Positions 34,386 to 55,078 of a stretch of DNA of 64,000 nt are shown piece by piece. Origin of the DNA: Lingula anatina (taxonomy: Eukaryota > Brachiopoda > Lingulata > Lingulida > Lingulidae); NCBI RefSeq assembly GCF_001039355.2, contig NW_019775633.1, forward strand, positions 69,227-133,226, read 5' to 3'. Both the position numbers and the translations under genes were made by a program. Position 1 is the first letter of the stretch. Every line of letters starts with the position of its first letter. The notes under the pieces were generated by a model. That model had not been told where the DNA came from. It searched no databases and saw only the letters and a program-made list of their open reading frames with translations.

Positions 34386-35904
34386 ATATCTCAAGAAAAG
34401 TGTTCAAGAATAAGATCGCATTCATTTATAAACTGGTACAAACAAATTGACATCACTGTTATCATATTTCTTTAGCTTAATCTAGGATCCTTTAAACTAA
34501 TTTGAAGAGCGCAAAGTTTGATAAGCTGGTGAGTTAAGGTTAGGTCGGGGGGGGGGTGCGAAGGAACCCTCTTTCGGCCGAAAATGGTCTGTTGCATGAA
34601 CCAAAATTTGAATTAGATTCAATGACATTTTTCATGTTGGGTCAACATGAAATCTATTTAGAAAAACATATTAAAATTGCTAGCTACAGGTCCGATTATA
34701 GTGATAACTTAACAAATCGCTTCAGTTTTTCAAAGTTGTTTCGATCCACCTAAATACAAAATGACGTAAACTGGTTAAAAATAATTTTCTTTTCTTTAAA
34801 ATATTTAGCACGGATATCGAAAAATGCTGTACATGTAGATGTAGATTTTTTCCTAATTGGACCATGATATATTTATGGAATATACTAGAGGCCAAGTAGA
34901 GGTGAAATAATTCCATGCAAACATCCCCGGTAGGCAGTGCCAAACTCGTCGAAATATAGCCAGAGACATATCTGTGCATTTACAGTGAAAAATCAATGTG
35001 AGCCCTAGTAGAGAGTATCTTAACAACACCTCTTCCCTGTGCCCCCGGGGCCGCCCTGTGATGTCCCAGTCTGTAATTAACTTGTCTCAAAACACCCGGG
35101 TTGTCACATAAAATATTTGTATCTATATTAGCCAGTCATAATTAACACCTTGTACACATGAAGCCATAGGCTATATATAAACGGAAGACTTCACCAGTGT
35201 TGCATAAATACCCCGCTTCCTCATCCAGCGTGAACGCTTTTCCAAAAATAAAATAAAATAAAAACCTGCGGGTCATTCGCTTTTTTCCTTATTCTACCTG
35301 GCATTCACTGAAGATCGCGGTAATACCTGTGAAATCATCAGTCTGTTGAGCTCCTGTTTAAATTAACAGCTCCTTGTTCATATTCACCTTAATTTAAAAA
35401 GAATCGACAATATACTGTAAAGAGAAGCGGAAGGAGGCGCTTTGTTAATTTCCACTCTAAACAATGGCCGAGTCTACGCTTCGTGACCATAAACAATCAG
35501 ATATGAATATATTAAAGTAAGACGAGCGTTCCAAGGCGGCTGGAATGTGACAAGCTTGTTGTGATGTGAACTGAAGAGTTAAGTTACGAGAACCCTGGAC
35601 CTGTATAAGGGTATGAACGATTTGATTTTTCACCTTGTGAACAATAATAAGACGCTTTTGCTATAAGCGCTCAGAAAACCGAGTTATTTTTGAAACCGGG
35701 TCAAGAAATTTTCAGGTTGTGGAATCAGTCGCGGATTTAATGCGCGCTGTTAAAGGAGTTCATTGTTCAATCATACAAAGCGCACAGGTAAACTAGGGAC
35801 TGCGGGAGAAAGGACAGGAACATAAATACATGCAGGTAAGTTAATGTTCCCCTCTCTCTCTCCTNCTCTCTCTCTCTCTGTCACACGGGAATCATGTCAA
35901 ATCT
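33583..35904. other. intergenic, simple repeats, no gene seen
   Basis: An (AAAT)n repeat runs over about 34311-34387. A strong donor-like GCAG|GTAAGT at about 35833 could end an untranslated first exon of the kinase gene starting at 41.1 kb, but nothing else supports that. Confidence 0.35.
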
Positions 35905-36265
35905 ATGTTTTTGAGCTTCGAGTAGCAAGATGTATTTTTAAAATAAGTTTCCACATACCCTGCTTATTTGAATAACACTGTGGCATCTGATAGAATAATG
36001 GCTGATAGCTCAATAGGTTTAAAGTCTCTCCTTGCTGCAATGTAACGTAACCTTTATTTCGATTTGGACAGATAAAAAAATGGGGAAAGGGAAGTTGAAA
36101 AGCAAAGCCGTGTTTTGGAGCTTCAAGTTGCATGTGCAATATGTTCATGTCATCAGATTTTGCATACCCCGTTTATTGAATAACACTGTGCCTTCTGACA
36201 GACTAATGACTGATAATTTAATAAGTTTAAAGTCTCTATTTGGTACTGCGCTTTATCTCCTTTAC
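35905..36265. repeat. tandem duplication, two units of about 150 bases
   Basis: About 35905-36050 and 36108-36265 share GAGCTTC(G/A)AGT, CATACCC(T/C)G, TTATTTGAATAACACTGTG or its near match, TCTGA(T/C)AGA(A/C)TAATG, CTGATA and GTTTAAAGTCTCT in the same order. Confidence 0.75.
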
Positions 36266-37339
36266 ACAAGTTGCAGCGATTGAAAATTTTGTAGATAAGG
36301 TTTTACAAACACGGAAGTTCAGATACGAGAACAGTGACTATACAGTCACCAGGGTTTAAGGTGTCTTTTCACCTGGGTGAAACTTTAAACAATTTCCAAA
36401 GGTTATTCTGGATTGAATGTGAGCACTCCACTAAAGTGAGTATTCGGTATATATTCTAGCAAAGTCAATGTGCTACTTGGTTGTTAATGACACTGAATGA
36501 AATGATACGATATTTACACAAAACGAATTTTGCTTTTCATACGCTATGAATTTAAATCATTCTAGCGCAGGCTAAACGTTTGAATGTATTTGTTTTATTT
36601 GGAACTTCATTTCATTTTGACATAGCCACAGTTGTGGTGAAGGTATGTTGTTTTCAACACTGCAATCATATATGTGTAGATGTCCGCATGAACAAAAAAG
36701 GAAATTGATATTAAAAAACTGTGTAGAACTCTTATATAGATATACCAGTAGAATTTATAGGCGATCCAGGAGAATATACTGTATTTATTTATATATGAAG
36801 TTATATGTATATAAACCAGTTGTCACAGGGTAAACGGTAATGTGCGAGGACACGCTAAGGTGTGAAGACGTATTGTTCGCTGCAGCGTCTATGACTTAAT
36901 ATCTGGGGAGGCGGAACTACTAATTATAGGCAGGGGTGCAAAAAGTCAGTGTCGCACAAGTCACACGATAGGTGTGTATTATGCTTGACTGTTGTTTCGC
37001 CAGGCGAAAACAATCATACTCTCGTGGCGGGTTTTTTTCCTACCCTCATACGTTTTTCATCGTTTTATCACTTTAAGTTAAAGAGTGAGATAATTTTTTT
37101 TTCATAATGAATAAGGCTAAAACACATAAACATCTTATCAAATTAATGGTTTAGTTAGAGTGGACTTCGATGATAAATGGTGACGCATAACGCCTTAGAT
37201 TGGTCAGGTTTGGCTGGTCACAAAAAGTCCCCGAGATACAGTAGACTGGTAGAGAATAATAGGTTCGAAAACTAAAATGAAAATTTCCTGGACAAGTGCG
37301 TCTTTATTGTATCGTGAAACAAACACGCACACAAAACAC

Positions 37340-37372
<33 letters not shown>

Positions 37373-38527
37373 ACGTTTTTCATATTCAGTACGACTGCAA
37401 TATTTCACACCCAGGCTCTTTCTTTCTGAAACACGTGCGCGCACGCGCGCACGCACATCATGATCGTAACGTTACGTCCAGTGAGAGCCCACAGGAGGGT
37501 ACTTATTGACCAGTCCACCACAATAAATCTCGGTGTGCCCATCCCTGTCCCCGGCTGGGAAGTACATCGTGGAGATAATGAATACATTAATACCGAACTG
37601 TCAACATTCTCTCTACAGAGGATTTATACATGTGCGAGTATGTTCATTTGGAGAACTCAATTGTACACCCTTGACCAATGTCCACACAGGCTTAGATATA
37701 TTGCCAACAGGTCTATACTCTTCTGGGGGTCAGCGGAGTGCTATCATTTAAAATTCCTGCTGAACCTTCAGTAGAAAATTTGTCAAAAAATAAGCCATAA
37801 ATAAGCAAGATAAATAGCTGTGAAAAATGAATATGTGACTAAGGTAGAGAGTATCTATGCTGAACGATTTCAGCTGTGTTATTTGTCTTGATAGGAGGAC
37901 TGTTTTAAATGCGAATCATTCAGTATGACTAAAAATCTACAGGTGGAATGAATATTGGTTCCGAGTGGACTTTTTCCCGACCAAAAGGGGGATTCTAACC
38001 CCCTAGCGCACAGGTATACTACTCTAAAAATTCTTGCTCCATCCCACTTCATGAGAAAAAACTCGAATTCATTGGGCAATATATAATAGTTGTACACTAC
38101 AGTTTAGAGGTAAAAATCAAGGACTGAGCAAACTGCTCTAAATCTCAGATTAGCTCTGAGAATTAAAAATAGTTTTGTGGATACAGGGTTATCAGTATTT
38201 TATGCGTCAGTTTTTATGATTCTTTAGCCTGTCGTCTGATCGATAAAAGTTGGAATCCTAATAAGAGAGCTAATCAACAGGCATACAAGTCGATATAAGG
38301 AAGTATTTCACACAGAAAGTATAAAGAGCAAGATACGTATGTATGGGTGGATGTAAAGTGCTTACTTTATGGAAGAAGTGTGTGGAGTTGGAAAGAGACT
38401 GTGTTGAAACACAGATCAATGTTAAAATTATCAATCCAAATATCTTTATCTCTCTACATGAGGCTCAAAACTACATCATATCCCCTCGTACGTGTATAGG
38501 ATAACCTCGTATCAGTGTCTTTTCCAG
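36266..38527. other. intergenic, no gene seen
   Basis: A (CA)n run lies at about 37341-37373 and a GCGCGCAC palindrome at about 37436-37454. Overlapping open frames at 37460-37774 have no recognisable product. Confidence 0.4.
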
Positions 38528-38715
38528 AGATTAGATCGATCTACTTTAGATCGACCTAACTCCCTGGGGGTTCACGCTAAATAGCTGTCAGCCGGGCGGA
38601 CACGAAAGTTAATTACCCCCTTACAGCTTGTAGTAGGCGGGACGGACATTTAACCCGGATTATCTGACAGTAATCTAGTGAGACTCCCCACGGGGATAGA
38701 TCGATCTAAATGTCT
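38528..38715. mobile_element. GATCGATC-ended MITE, copy 3
   Basis: Begins near AGATTAGATCGATCTA and ends GATAGATCGATCTAAATGTCTGGGAATA. The arms GTTCACGCTAAATAGCTGTCAG and CTGACAGTAATCTAGTGAGACT are inverted relatives. The centre is TTAATTACCCCCTTACAGCTTGTAGTAGGCGGGA. Confidence 0.65.
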
Positions 38716-39188
38716 GGGAATACGCCCTTACTTTGAGAAATACCCACTGGTTTGAATGTTGATATCACTTTTGCTTCATGTCCGTGTTGTTTACATAGGT
38801 TCGAAATGTTTGGGTTGTCTTAGCTTATCAGTTCACCACCGACCCTTAATAAACGAGAGAAAACGGAGGACCGCGATGGCAGGTTTAATAATTAGATTTC
38901 AACAAATATTGAAAATTGGCACACATATCTTAAAGTATTTGGTCCCGTGTTTTGCCTAATTATCATTGATTCTATTTCATAAACATGAATTAGGGACGAT
39001 GACAAATGTGTAAAATAAGGGCATATATAGTGGGACACTGTGGCATATTTATGCTTTTGACCTTCATTTCTCTCTGTGCTGTACGGCTGATCCAGGGAGG
39101 CAAACATGCATAAGCACGCACAGACACACATGGACGTGTGCACACACGTGCACATAACATAACATGAGCATACACACATATACACACA

Positions 39189-39192
39189 TGTG

Positions 39193-39233
<41 letters not shown>
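39189..39233. repeat. (CA)n microsatellite
   Basis: About 22 CA units. Other simple tracts nearby are a G run at about 39331-39348 and CT plus C runs at about 39741-39775. Cys/Val-rich frames over the CA tract are artefacts. Confidence 0.95.
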
Positions 39234-39235
<2 letters not shown>

Positions 39236-40284
39236 GCACACCAGAAAGGCACACTTTCTCATACGCGTACATGTTTACCCAGACGCAGCAAACCCCAAAT
39301 AGTAGAAGATAAAGGGTCATGAGGGTAATGATGGGGGGGGGGGGGGGATTGTAGACCTAAAGCTTCTCTCCCACACTTTCAAAAACAATAGTTCCATATC
39401 TTAGAATACAGGCAGTATTTAAGGCATTTGTGCCCTCTTCCCACGAGTGTCACACAAGTCCACAGATATGTTGATGACACATAGAGATAATTCATAAGAC
39501 CAATTTAGTGTCCATTCCATCAGGGTGCAGTCCTGTACATGCTCAGTCACTACGCCGCATAATGGCCCTTTGTCATGTACTCATATTGAGCGCTTTGTTT
39601 TAGCATGGTCAGTCAGGCCGACCGAGACTGACCAATGTGGCCTACCAATGCCAGTGACCAATGTGGGTGACCAATGTTATTGACTGGGGTATGACATTAC
39701 AATGCAGAGACAGACCCACAACATTTACAATGGAAGTCATTCTCTCTCTCTCTCTCTCCCCCCCCCCCCCCCCCCACTCCACCTCCTCCTCCGTTAAAGA
39801 AATGTTTGATAAACACAAATATGATGCAGTTTGGGTCATTTACAAGTACAAGTGTTTATGCTGGACCTCGGATCTTTTATCTTTTTACCTTTAGTTAGGG
39901 ATGGGGGATTCAATCGGCTATGTCATATTGAGAAAAGAGGGCGGACTTCCAAACCTTATCCGCTAAGGTAACGTTTGGCCCCTAGTGTTGAGAAGGGGGG
40001 GCTATCCGCTTTCTGCTGCTGTGAAGGCATATACCAAAGGTGTCGCTCACACCGGAGAGATGAGGACAACCAGTTAAACACTGTCGAGAAAAATGTAGAA
40101 TTATTAAACTGAGTATCAGTAAACTGTGTAGGAAGAGATGCAGGAATACCGGCACGTTTTAATACTGGTATATATCGACTTTTTAACGATTGGTATGCTG
40201 AAATGAACTTAAATCTTTGCGACAGCCGAGGATTCACCAACCACTGTTCTTGTAGACAGACATCTAACACCCCATTTCCATAGA

Positions 40285-40575
40285 TTTTTAGATCGATCTA
40301 TCCCTGTGGGGAGTCTCACTAGATTACTGTCAGCTTGGCCGGCTTAAGCGTCTGTCCCGCCTACTAAAAGCTGTAAGGGGGTAATTAACTATGGTGCCCG
40401 CTCGGCTGACTGCAATTTAGCATGAACCCCCAGGGAGTTAGGTCGATCTAAAACTTTATCTTTAGATCGATCTAAATCTCTGGGAAAGCACCCTAAACCG
40501 CTTAATCTGGATGCAATTTAGCTAGAATTCCCTCGAAAATGGGTCGATCCTGCTAGATCGTTCTAGGTATGTGAA
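40285..40575. mobile_element. GATCGATC-ended MITE, copy 4, with an adjoining partial copy
   Basis: 40285-40495 is nearly base-for-base the same as 43282-43500, from TTTCCATAGATTTTTAGATC to CTCTGGGAAAGCACCC. It is followed by 40495-40575, which matches the right half of the 30090-30330 copy (CTTAATCTGGATGCAATTTAGC...GATCCTGCTAGATCG). This suggests one copy inserted into another. Confidence 0.7.
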
Positions 40576-41145
40576 TGGGGTCTTTTGGTAATCTCTGTTC
40601 AATCGAACCAATAAATTAGCAACTGGAAAAGCGCTCAGGGGGCACATGATTTCACCAAGGCAGCTCTAATCCGTTTATTAACTAATTATTGGATCGTCAC
40701 AAAAATCTTATTACATAGCCGCTTTTTTTCCGTAAACTGAATTTAACAAAAATCAAAATTGAATCAGGTTGTTAACTTTAAAAAGATCAAATGCAAAAAC
40801 ATGACCTCCTTCATGAAGGGAATAACCCAAGAGAGGTAGACCTTCATTTTAACTATTTGCTTAACAAAGTGAAAGGAATCTTAAGTGATGGCCCTCAATC
40901 GACGATTATGCACACGCGGAAAGAAGTTTTGTAATTCATTGACTATCCCTTTCTTGATTTTTTTATGGGAATATGTGTTATGTACATGATTTGTTTTCCT
41001 AATTCGCAAAAGCGTTTGAATGCGGAAGAAAAAACGTACCCCAAGGCTCTGCTGTGATGTAGTTATTTGACATAGTGGGTAATCTTGTATAGTCTATTCA
41101 ACAGGTACGTTGTATTGTTGAAAGAGCTGATGATTGAGAGCCCCC

Positions 41146-49250
<8,105 letters not shown>

Positions 49251-50763
49251 GACTTGTTTGACCTGTAATTTGATATCTCAGTGATGTTTTGGCGGATCAT
49301 TAGTTCATTTCTACAGGGTTATCATATGTAAATCGTGGAACCATAAACAAGAATGACGGCAAATTTATGTCAAGTGATGACGTCATCATGATTGTTGTCT
49401 TATGATTAAAACGTTGTGGGCCTAAATACCATAATTCCACCCCAAGTGCACACTGTGGACCTCGCCCAGTGGCTTTCGTATTTACACTGATCACTTTGTT
49501 ATGCTTCCGAGAAACTATACAAGATTTTATATGAACTTCTTTGTCGTTTTGGAAAAATGTGTTGACGGTTTTCATACGGCGTAGTAAGTTGTTACCTGCT
49601 AGATTAGCTTAAAACATAATTGGCTGAATGATTACCAATAAGTAGTAACATGAAGATGCCAGGATCAATATAGCCATTATGGCTATTTTTTACATTCGCC
49701 GCAAGCGATAAACACATTTAATCATGTTGTATATATTCTTCCGCATATCACTTCTTTCATAAATGACATTTAAGATTGAAATATTCTTATGCACATTTAT
49801 TCACCTTGATTAGTTTAAATTAAAAAAGACACAAATGAACCACTTTTGTCCTATTCCATTTGTCATGTGACGCTTAGTTTCGTGCGGCGTGGAAATTTTG
49901 AGACGGAGATGTCCAAAATTCCCCTTTTTTATTAATAGCAAGTCAGCATTTACCTTAATTGGGAGTGTCTTTCTGTTCCTGGCACAAGACAATAAGGAAG
50001 TGTGAGTTGTCATAAGGTGATCATGGAACCTGCAGTAAGTAGCAGCATCTTTCCTGCATGTGGTCTTAAAGTCAGAGACGCTTTAAATACAACTAAAACA
50101 TGTTTAGAATTCGATAATGTAGCCAATACAAGGTCAGCCCTTTGATCTGAAGAATCATGGAGCCGTGTACAAGTATGACTTTGGTCAATTGCTCGAGCAT
50201 TTAAAGTGATTGCTATGTGACGTTTGTGCGAAACAATTCAAGATAATTCGTTTGAAAGATTTTATATTAGGATCTTTCTCATTTTAAGAAACATGCTAAC
50301 GGGTTTCAGATAGTGTAGTCAACTATTACCTACTAGATTAAACTAAAAACACTATTGGCTGAACCCACGATTAATCTACTGTAGGTCAAGTCGAAATATA
50401 AGGAAGGCGGGATCAATTCAGCCATGATGGATTTTTCTGTTCGTCGCAAGCAAAAAACACATTTAATCATATCTTAAATACTTGTACGTGTAACAAATCT
50501 TACGTAAATGAAATTTACGAGTCAAATATTCATATACATGAACACACCTATTAACCATGGTTAGTATAAGGTAAAAAAAAAAAAAAAAAAAAAAACATAA
50601 ATGACTAATTTTATATATTTCGTATGTCAAGCGTAGCTTCATTTAAACACGCCGATTAGTTTCGTATCTTTAACATTATGTGAGTTAAACACAACACGTT
50701 TGGCACTATCAGCTGGTTACTTGGAACGGGGAGTGGGCGCAAACATTTATCGTCTATCTTATA

Positions 50764-50970
50764 CCCCCTTTACACTGGATGGCGTCCATTCTGCGACCAT
50801 GAAATTTGGCATCGCTGTGGTCTTAATAAGCAAGCACGAGCATTGATTTTGTATCAGAATGAATGCTCAATGATCGGCCAGTTGTCGGCACGTAAAGTAT
50901 TATAATTTTTAAACTCTCAATTGGGGCCGTACTGCTGGACGCAGAAAGGACGCCGTCCAGTGTAAAGGGG
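50764..50970. mobile_element. 207-base MITE inside copy 2 of the triplicated unit
   Basis: Left terminal repeat CCCCCTTTACACTGGATGGC (24 bases to GTCC) and right end GCCGTCCAGTGTAAAGGGGG are inverted matches with one mismatch. It is absent from copies 1 and 3, so it arrived after the duplication. Confidence 0.75.
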
Positions 50971-51210
50971 GCTTTACTGAGAGGGGCTTGACCAAAATTC
51001 CCCCTTTTTATTAATAGTAAATCAGCATTTACCGTGCACGTACTGGCATTCCGTGTCATTCCGCTCCTGGTACACATGACGATAAAGGAGCGTGAACTGT
51101 CATAAGGTGACCATGGAACTTATTGTAAGTAATGATTTTTCCTAAATGTGGTATTAAAGTCAGGGACGCTTTATACGCAGTTAAACATATTGAAAATTTG
51201 AAAAGGTAGC

Positions 51211-52569
51211 CATTCAAGCCCAGTCATGAATATATGCCATGTTAATAATTACCAAAAGTTCTGCATAGGGAAAACAATGCTGTATTATGCTCAACGTACA
51301 TTCAAATGTAGGCAGCCGTGCGTTTATATTTCACCAAGATATCATACTTTATACTATTCATAGTTATAACATTCTCTTAATTTTCATAGGAAAAATATAT
51401 ATTGTATTAAGGAGGGAGATGAAGATCTACAGGGGGCGATAAAAGTATTGCTCCATGTGCATGAAAATGGGGAGGGGGTTTCCCAAAATTTTTTGCGATT
51501 TCTCTGTCAAGTGTGATTAGCTTTTTTTCCACTCTCATTGGGTGTCATCAAACGAAGAATGTTCCCTCTGGCTGCCAAGTGTTCCCCAGATAGCTGTCTG
51601 CCAGAGTGTACAAGTATATACCGGTAGTTAAAGTTACCGCAACCTATAGGAGTGCCAGAGACGATTGGCAGTTTTATATCTGTTAATGTCCGATTCGTGC
51701 ATTAAATTAGCTAATAGTATTCGGAATTACTACTAAAAGATGGTTCCGTGTTAATTATAAAGTTTACAGCAGGAATGCGAAGAGGAAACCTTGGTAAACC
51801 GGCGAAGAGGAGTGTCACGGGCTGCTGGAAACAATGCATGGGCCCTGCGTCAAAAATAGCGTCATTTCGTATTTTCTGATTAATCCATATTTACCTTTAA
51901 CAAAGTGAGAGGTCAACTGAGATTATAGAGAACATCAGCCACTACCTAACTGCCCGAACAGGCACTGGTTAATGAAAACCACGAGTGCTACATTGTACCA
52001 AAACGTATTGACATCAATTGAAAGCAAAGCTAGCTAATGCCACCCCACACAGAGCCAAAACAGACTAGGAGAGACTTCACAAGAAATTGCAGTGCATCAA
52101 TAGGATAGACTGACCGTCACAGTCCTCAAACACACTCTCTGTGTAAAACCTGTGGAATGATATTTGGAATCAATTGACAAAATTGACAAAAGATCGACCT
52201 TTTACCCAAAATGCCCTACCTGTAATTATAAGTGTCTTAAGAGCCAGGGCCAAAATACCCCCCGGGTGATACAACGCCTTATTTATGTTTGCTAAGGAAG
52301 ATGGTAGCCATTTTGAGGTTTATGTGGCTTTCCAGCAAAATATTAATATTGACATAATGTCATAGTTTTTGTAAGGGTAAAGCATGTGTCTGTAAACCCG
52401 TAGCAATATTATTCACTTGAAATGATCACACCTCATTAAATTTAAAAATGAAAAACCCAACAAATTCAAGTGTGAGTCATTTAAAGAAAAATGGTACAAA
52501 ACTTTTGTCATCCGCTGTAGACCGTAGGCAAAACAGATAGTAGATTTCGCCTTATACTCACGTGATTAT
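51211..52569. other. intergenic, no gene seen
   Basis: AT-rich sequence between tandem copies, with no coding pattern or structured repeat that I can name. Confidence 0.4.
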
Positions 52570-53599
52570 ATTTTTGCAAAACTACAAAACAGAATCCGTT
52601 TTAAAGATTTGTAACGAGGTCTTTCGTCTTATAAAGATTTTATTGAACAGTTTTCAGACGTCATATGATCTTAGGAATGTATTGAAGGAAGGCCCAAAGT
52701 TTGTCAATAATAAGAATTTTTTTTTCACAAGAGATATTAATTGCATCTATATGTGGAATGTTCACATTCATACTCATGCACCACAATTAATTAAATGACA
52801 AAAATAAGGAAAATTAGTGAACCAATATATCATATTCGTGCATCAAGTGTAGGTACATTTTCACACACGTATGGCTTAGTTTTGTATCATTGTTTTAAAG
52901 GATACTGGTGTTGGAACAAACATAAATATCGTTGTCAAGTGTCAGAGGGACAATTTCGTCATCTATCGTTTACATTGGTCAAAAAAATCCCCCAGTCTAT
53001 TTAAAGGTTATCAATATAGGCATTGTCTGCTTAGATCAATCGGCTTGTAATAAGGGCGATCTTGACCTTAAAGTGGACGATTGTAGGGGATAACAGTTGT
53101 TAGAAAACCGGATATAGGCGACCATGAAAGGCAAAGTAAGTCAAAGCTGCTTTCGTGAACGTGGCCTAAGATATGTAAAGCATTCGATAAGATACAACAC
53201 TTCGATGCACTGCAGTACTAATAGAGGCGGGCATTTTACACTTGTGTACATCACAAAGTACACTCTAGATTAGATTTTACAATGTCCGATGCGTGTGATT
53301 ATGATACTACATTGATGGAACAGCATAGATAAATGATTCTAAATTTTGACAGACGTTTACTAGAGATATGCAGGGCCACTTCTCTACGAAAACCCTATGG
53401 GCGTTGCCCCTTCAGTTGTTGTTGATACTACAATAATTAAATGATTTTCTGATGAAAGTTGATCTGAGTAGTAGTGTTACTCATAATGATGAAATTAAAA
53501 ACTGTTCAATTTCTTCACAATAAGCAGAAAGCGTACCTGAGAGCTTCCATCCCAAAACTTGGGACATCTTCAGTCACACTGAAGTTACGTGATAGTGTA

Positions 53600-53940
53600 C
53601 AGTGAACAGTTTAGTGAGAAACCACATCAGACGCTGAAGAAAATACTATGCCTCCTTAAGGATGAAACTGACAAAAAGGACACCTGTGGGCGCATAAACA
53701 AAACTTCATGCAAAGGACATGAGGGCAGTGGGTGCAACCAAATATACATTGGCGGGACTGTGAGGTCTTAAAATGCAAGAGTTAATGAGCACCCAAGGCC
53801 TAGTTGTTCCAACACATCTGAGGCTTCACGACACATTAGTGTTGAGGCAACTGATCATACCATCAGCTGGGTATAGGACAATGTACAGACCTTGGACCGC
53901 GACCCCATGTGGTTCACAAAACAAGAACGCGGGGGGGGGG
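53600..53940 (+). pseudogene. relic of a Penelope-like element GIY-YIG endonuclease
   Basis: One frame reads CGRINKTSCKGHEGSGCNQI followed by YIGGT.RSLK. After a frame change near 53773 it continues as RVNEHPRPSCSNTSEASRHI and then TDHTISW and DRDPMWF. The Cys pair before a Y-I-G motif, the later EH, and the ...R-E/D...W-F ending are typical of the GIY-YIG nuclease domain at the C-terminus of Penelope-like retroelements. At least one frameshift breaks it, and a G run (53932-53948) ends the similarity. No reverse transcriptase is seen upstream. Confidence 0.6.
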
Positions 53941-53948
53941 GGGGGGGG

Positions 53949-55078
53949 CCACAACCTGTCTCACATCTGGGATAGTGTTATAAGTGAACAGATCTTACTA
54001 AACTGTCCACTATACACTGCCACGTACGTAACTTCTGTAACATGAGGTCCCAACTAATGATTGCTGTGAAAAATTTAACAGTTTTATATTTCATCACTAT
54101 GTTCACAATTATAATTCATTCATTTAAATTCTAAAATCCATCAAATGTTCAGTAGACTTAACAATATCTAATATAAAATTTCCAATAAAAATTATTTATA
54201 AAAACTAAGTTTCACAACTTACATAGTAATTAAAAGTCTCCAAAGCACATTATTTCAAACATCAGCATAAATGGCCTGGCTGCGTATTTGGATCGGCTAC
54301 CATTGGACTTTGCTGTCCCTCGTGTGTCTTTCACGTCACTAATAGTGCGAAACTTACCACGCACTTCAGTGTTACACGTAGCCTATATATCAGACAAGGT
54401 ACCTGGATGCACACAGATTGAGGGATCTGATTGGAGCACGATAACCTTACTTCTAGTTACTTCTAGCCGATAACTTACGTATATCAAATTTAGCAGAAGT
54501 TTATTTTGCCCCACCCGCAAGTGAAAAACACCGTTCTTTTGTTCTCCGAAAAACTTGGTACTATATAAAATCAATAAAACTGAATAAATGCACCATAGTT
54601 TAAAAGAGAACCGGATCGATGAATAAAAGCTTGGACCGTGACTGTTTATCTTAAACTATTGATTAACATATCAAAATCTTTTTATGTGGGAATATCGAAC
54701 TTTGAAACTGCCTCTTTTTCGTTAGGCCAATTGGCTTGTGAAACGCTACTTGCTGATGTGAACTTACAATTTAGGTGGGCTGGTTGGTGCAAATCCAAAG
54801 AATAAAGGGCACCTTTGGGTTTATCGCAATAGATAAGGCGTAAGGCCCTGATAAGCCAAACTGCACAGGAAAATACATAAAGTATTATGATTACTAGTAT
54901 GATGATTATTGTTATTACTTTACCGAACATTCAAGGTAGGAACCCTAGCTGTTGCATTTCATCAAAGTATCTTTTTCCAATTATAATAAGAAACACAAAT
55001 TTGAATTAACTAAGCAGATTTTGTGCATTAATTTGCTATTGATTAAGAGGTCAATAAACTGATCTTTTCAAATTTCAG
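53949..55078. other. intergenic, no gene seen
   Basis: Upstream of the small Cys-rich gene. A first exon with its ATG probably lies here but I could not fix it; an ATG-rich stretch at about 54898-54933 followed by G|GTAGGA has the wrong phase for the next exon. Confidence 0.35.

Larger units (their letters stand above)
49500..53180. repeat. three diverged tandem copies of a non-coding unit
   Basis: Copy 1 about 49500-50170, copy 2 about 50225-51210 (with a MITE inside), copy 3 about 52570-53180 (most diverged). Landmarks in order: AAAGATTTTAT, GTTTTCA(T/G)A, CCTACTAGATTA, CGTCGCAAGC, ACACATTTAATCAT, AAATGA, GTATCA or TCGTG, CAAAATTCCCC, TTATTAATAG, GTCATAAGGTGACCATGGAAC. The last two lie at 49930/51005 and 50010/51100. 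No ORF is conserved between copies. Confidence 0.7.

Noticed and set aside
34113-34394. Phe/Ile/Leu/Tyr-rich minus-strand ORF that looks like membrane helices
   Set aside because: It is the (AAAT)n microsatellite read in one frame.
37460-37774. Overlapping plus-strand ORFs of 72-104 residues
   Set aside because: No domain, signal peptide or splice context that I recognise, and the two frames overlap with equal quality.
38892-39320. Cys/Val-rich minus-strand ORFs
   Set aside because: Created by the (CA)n microsatellite at 39189-39233.
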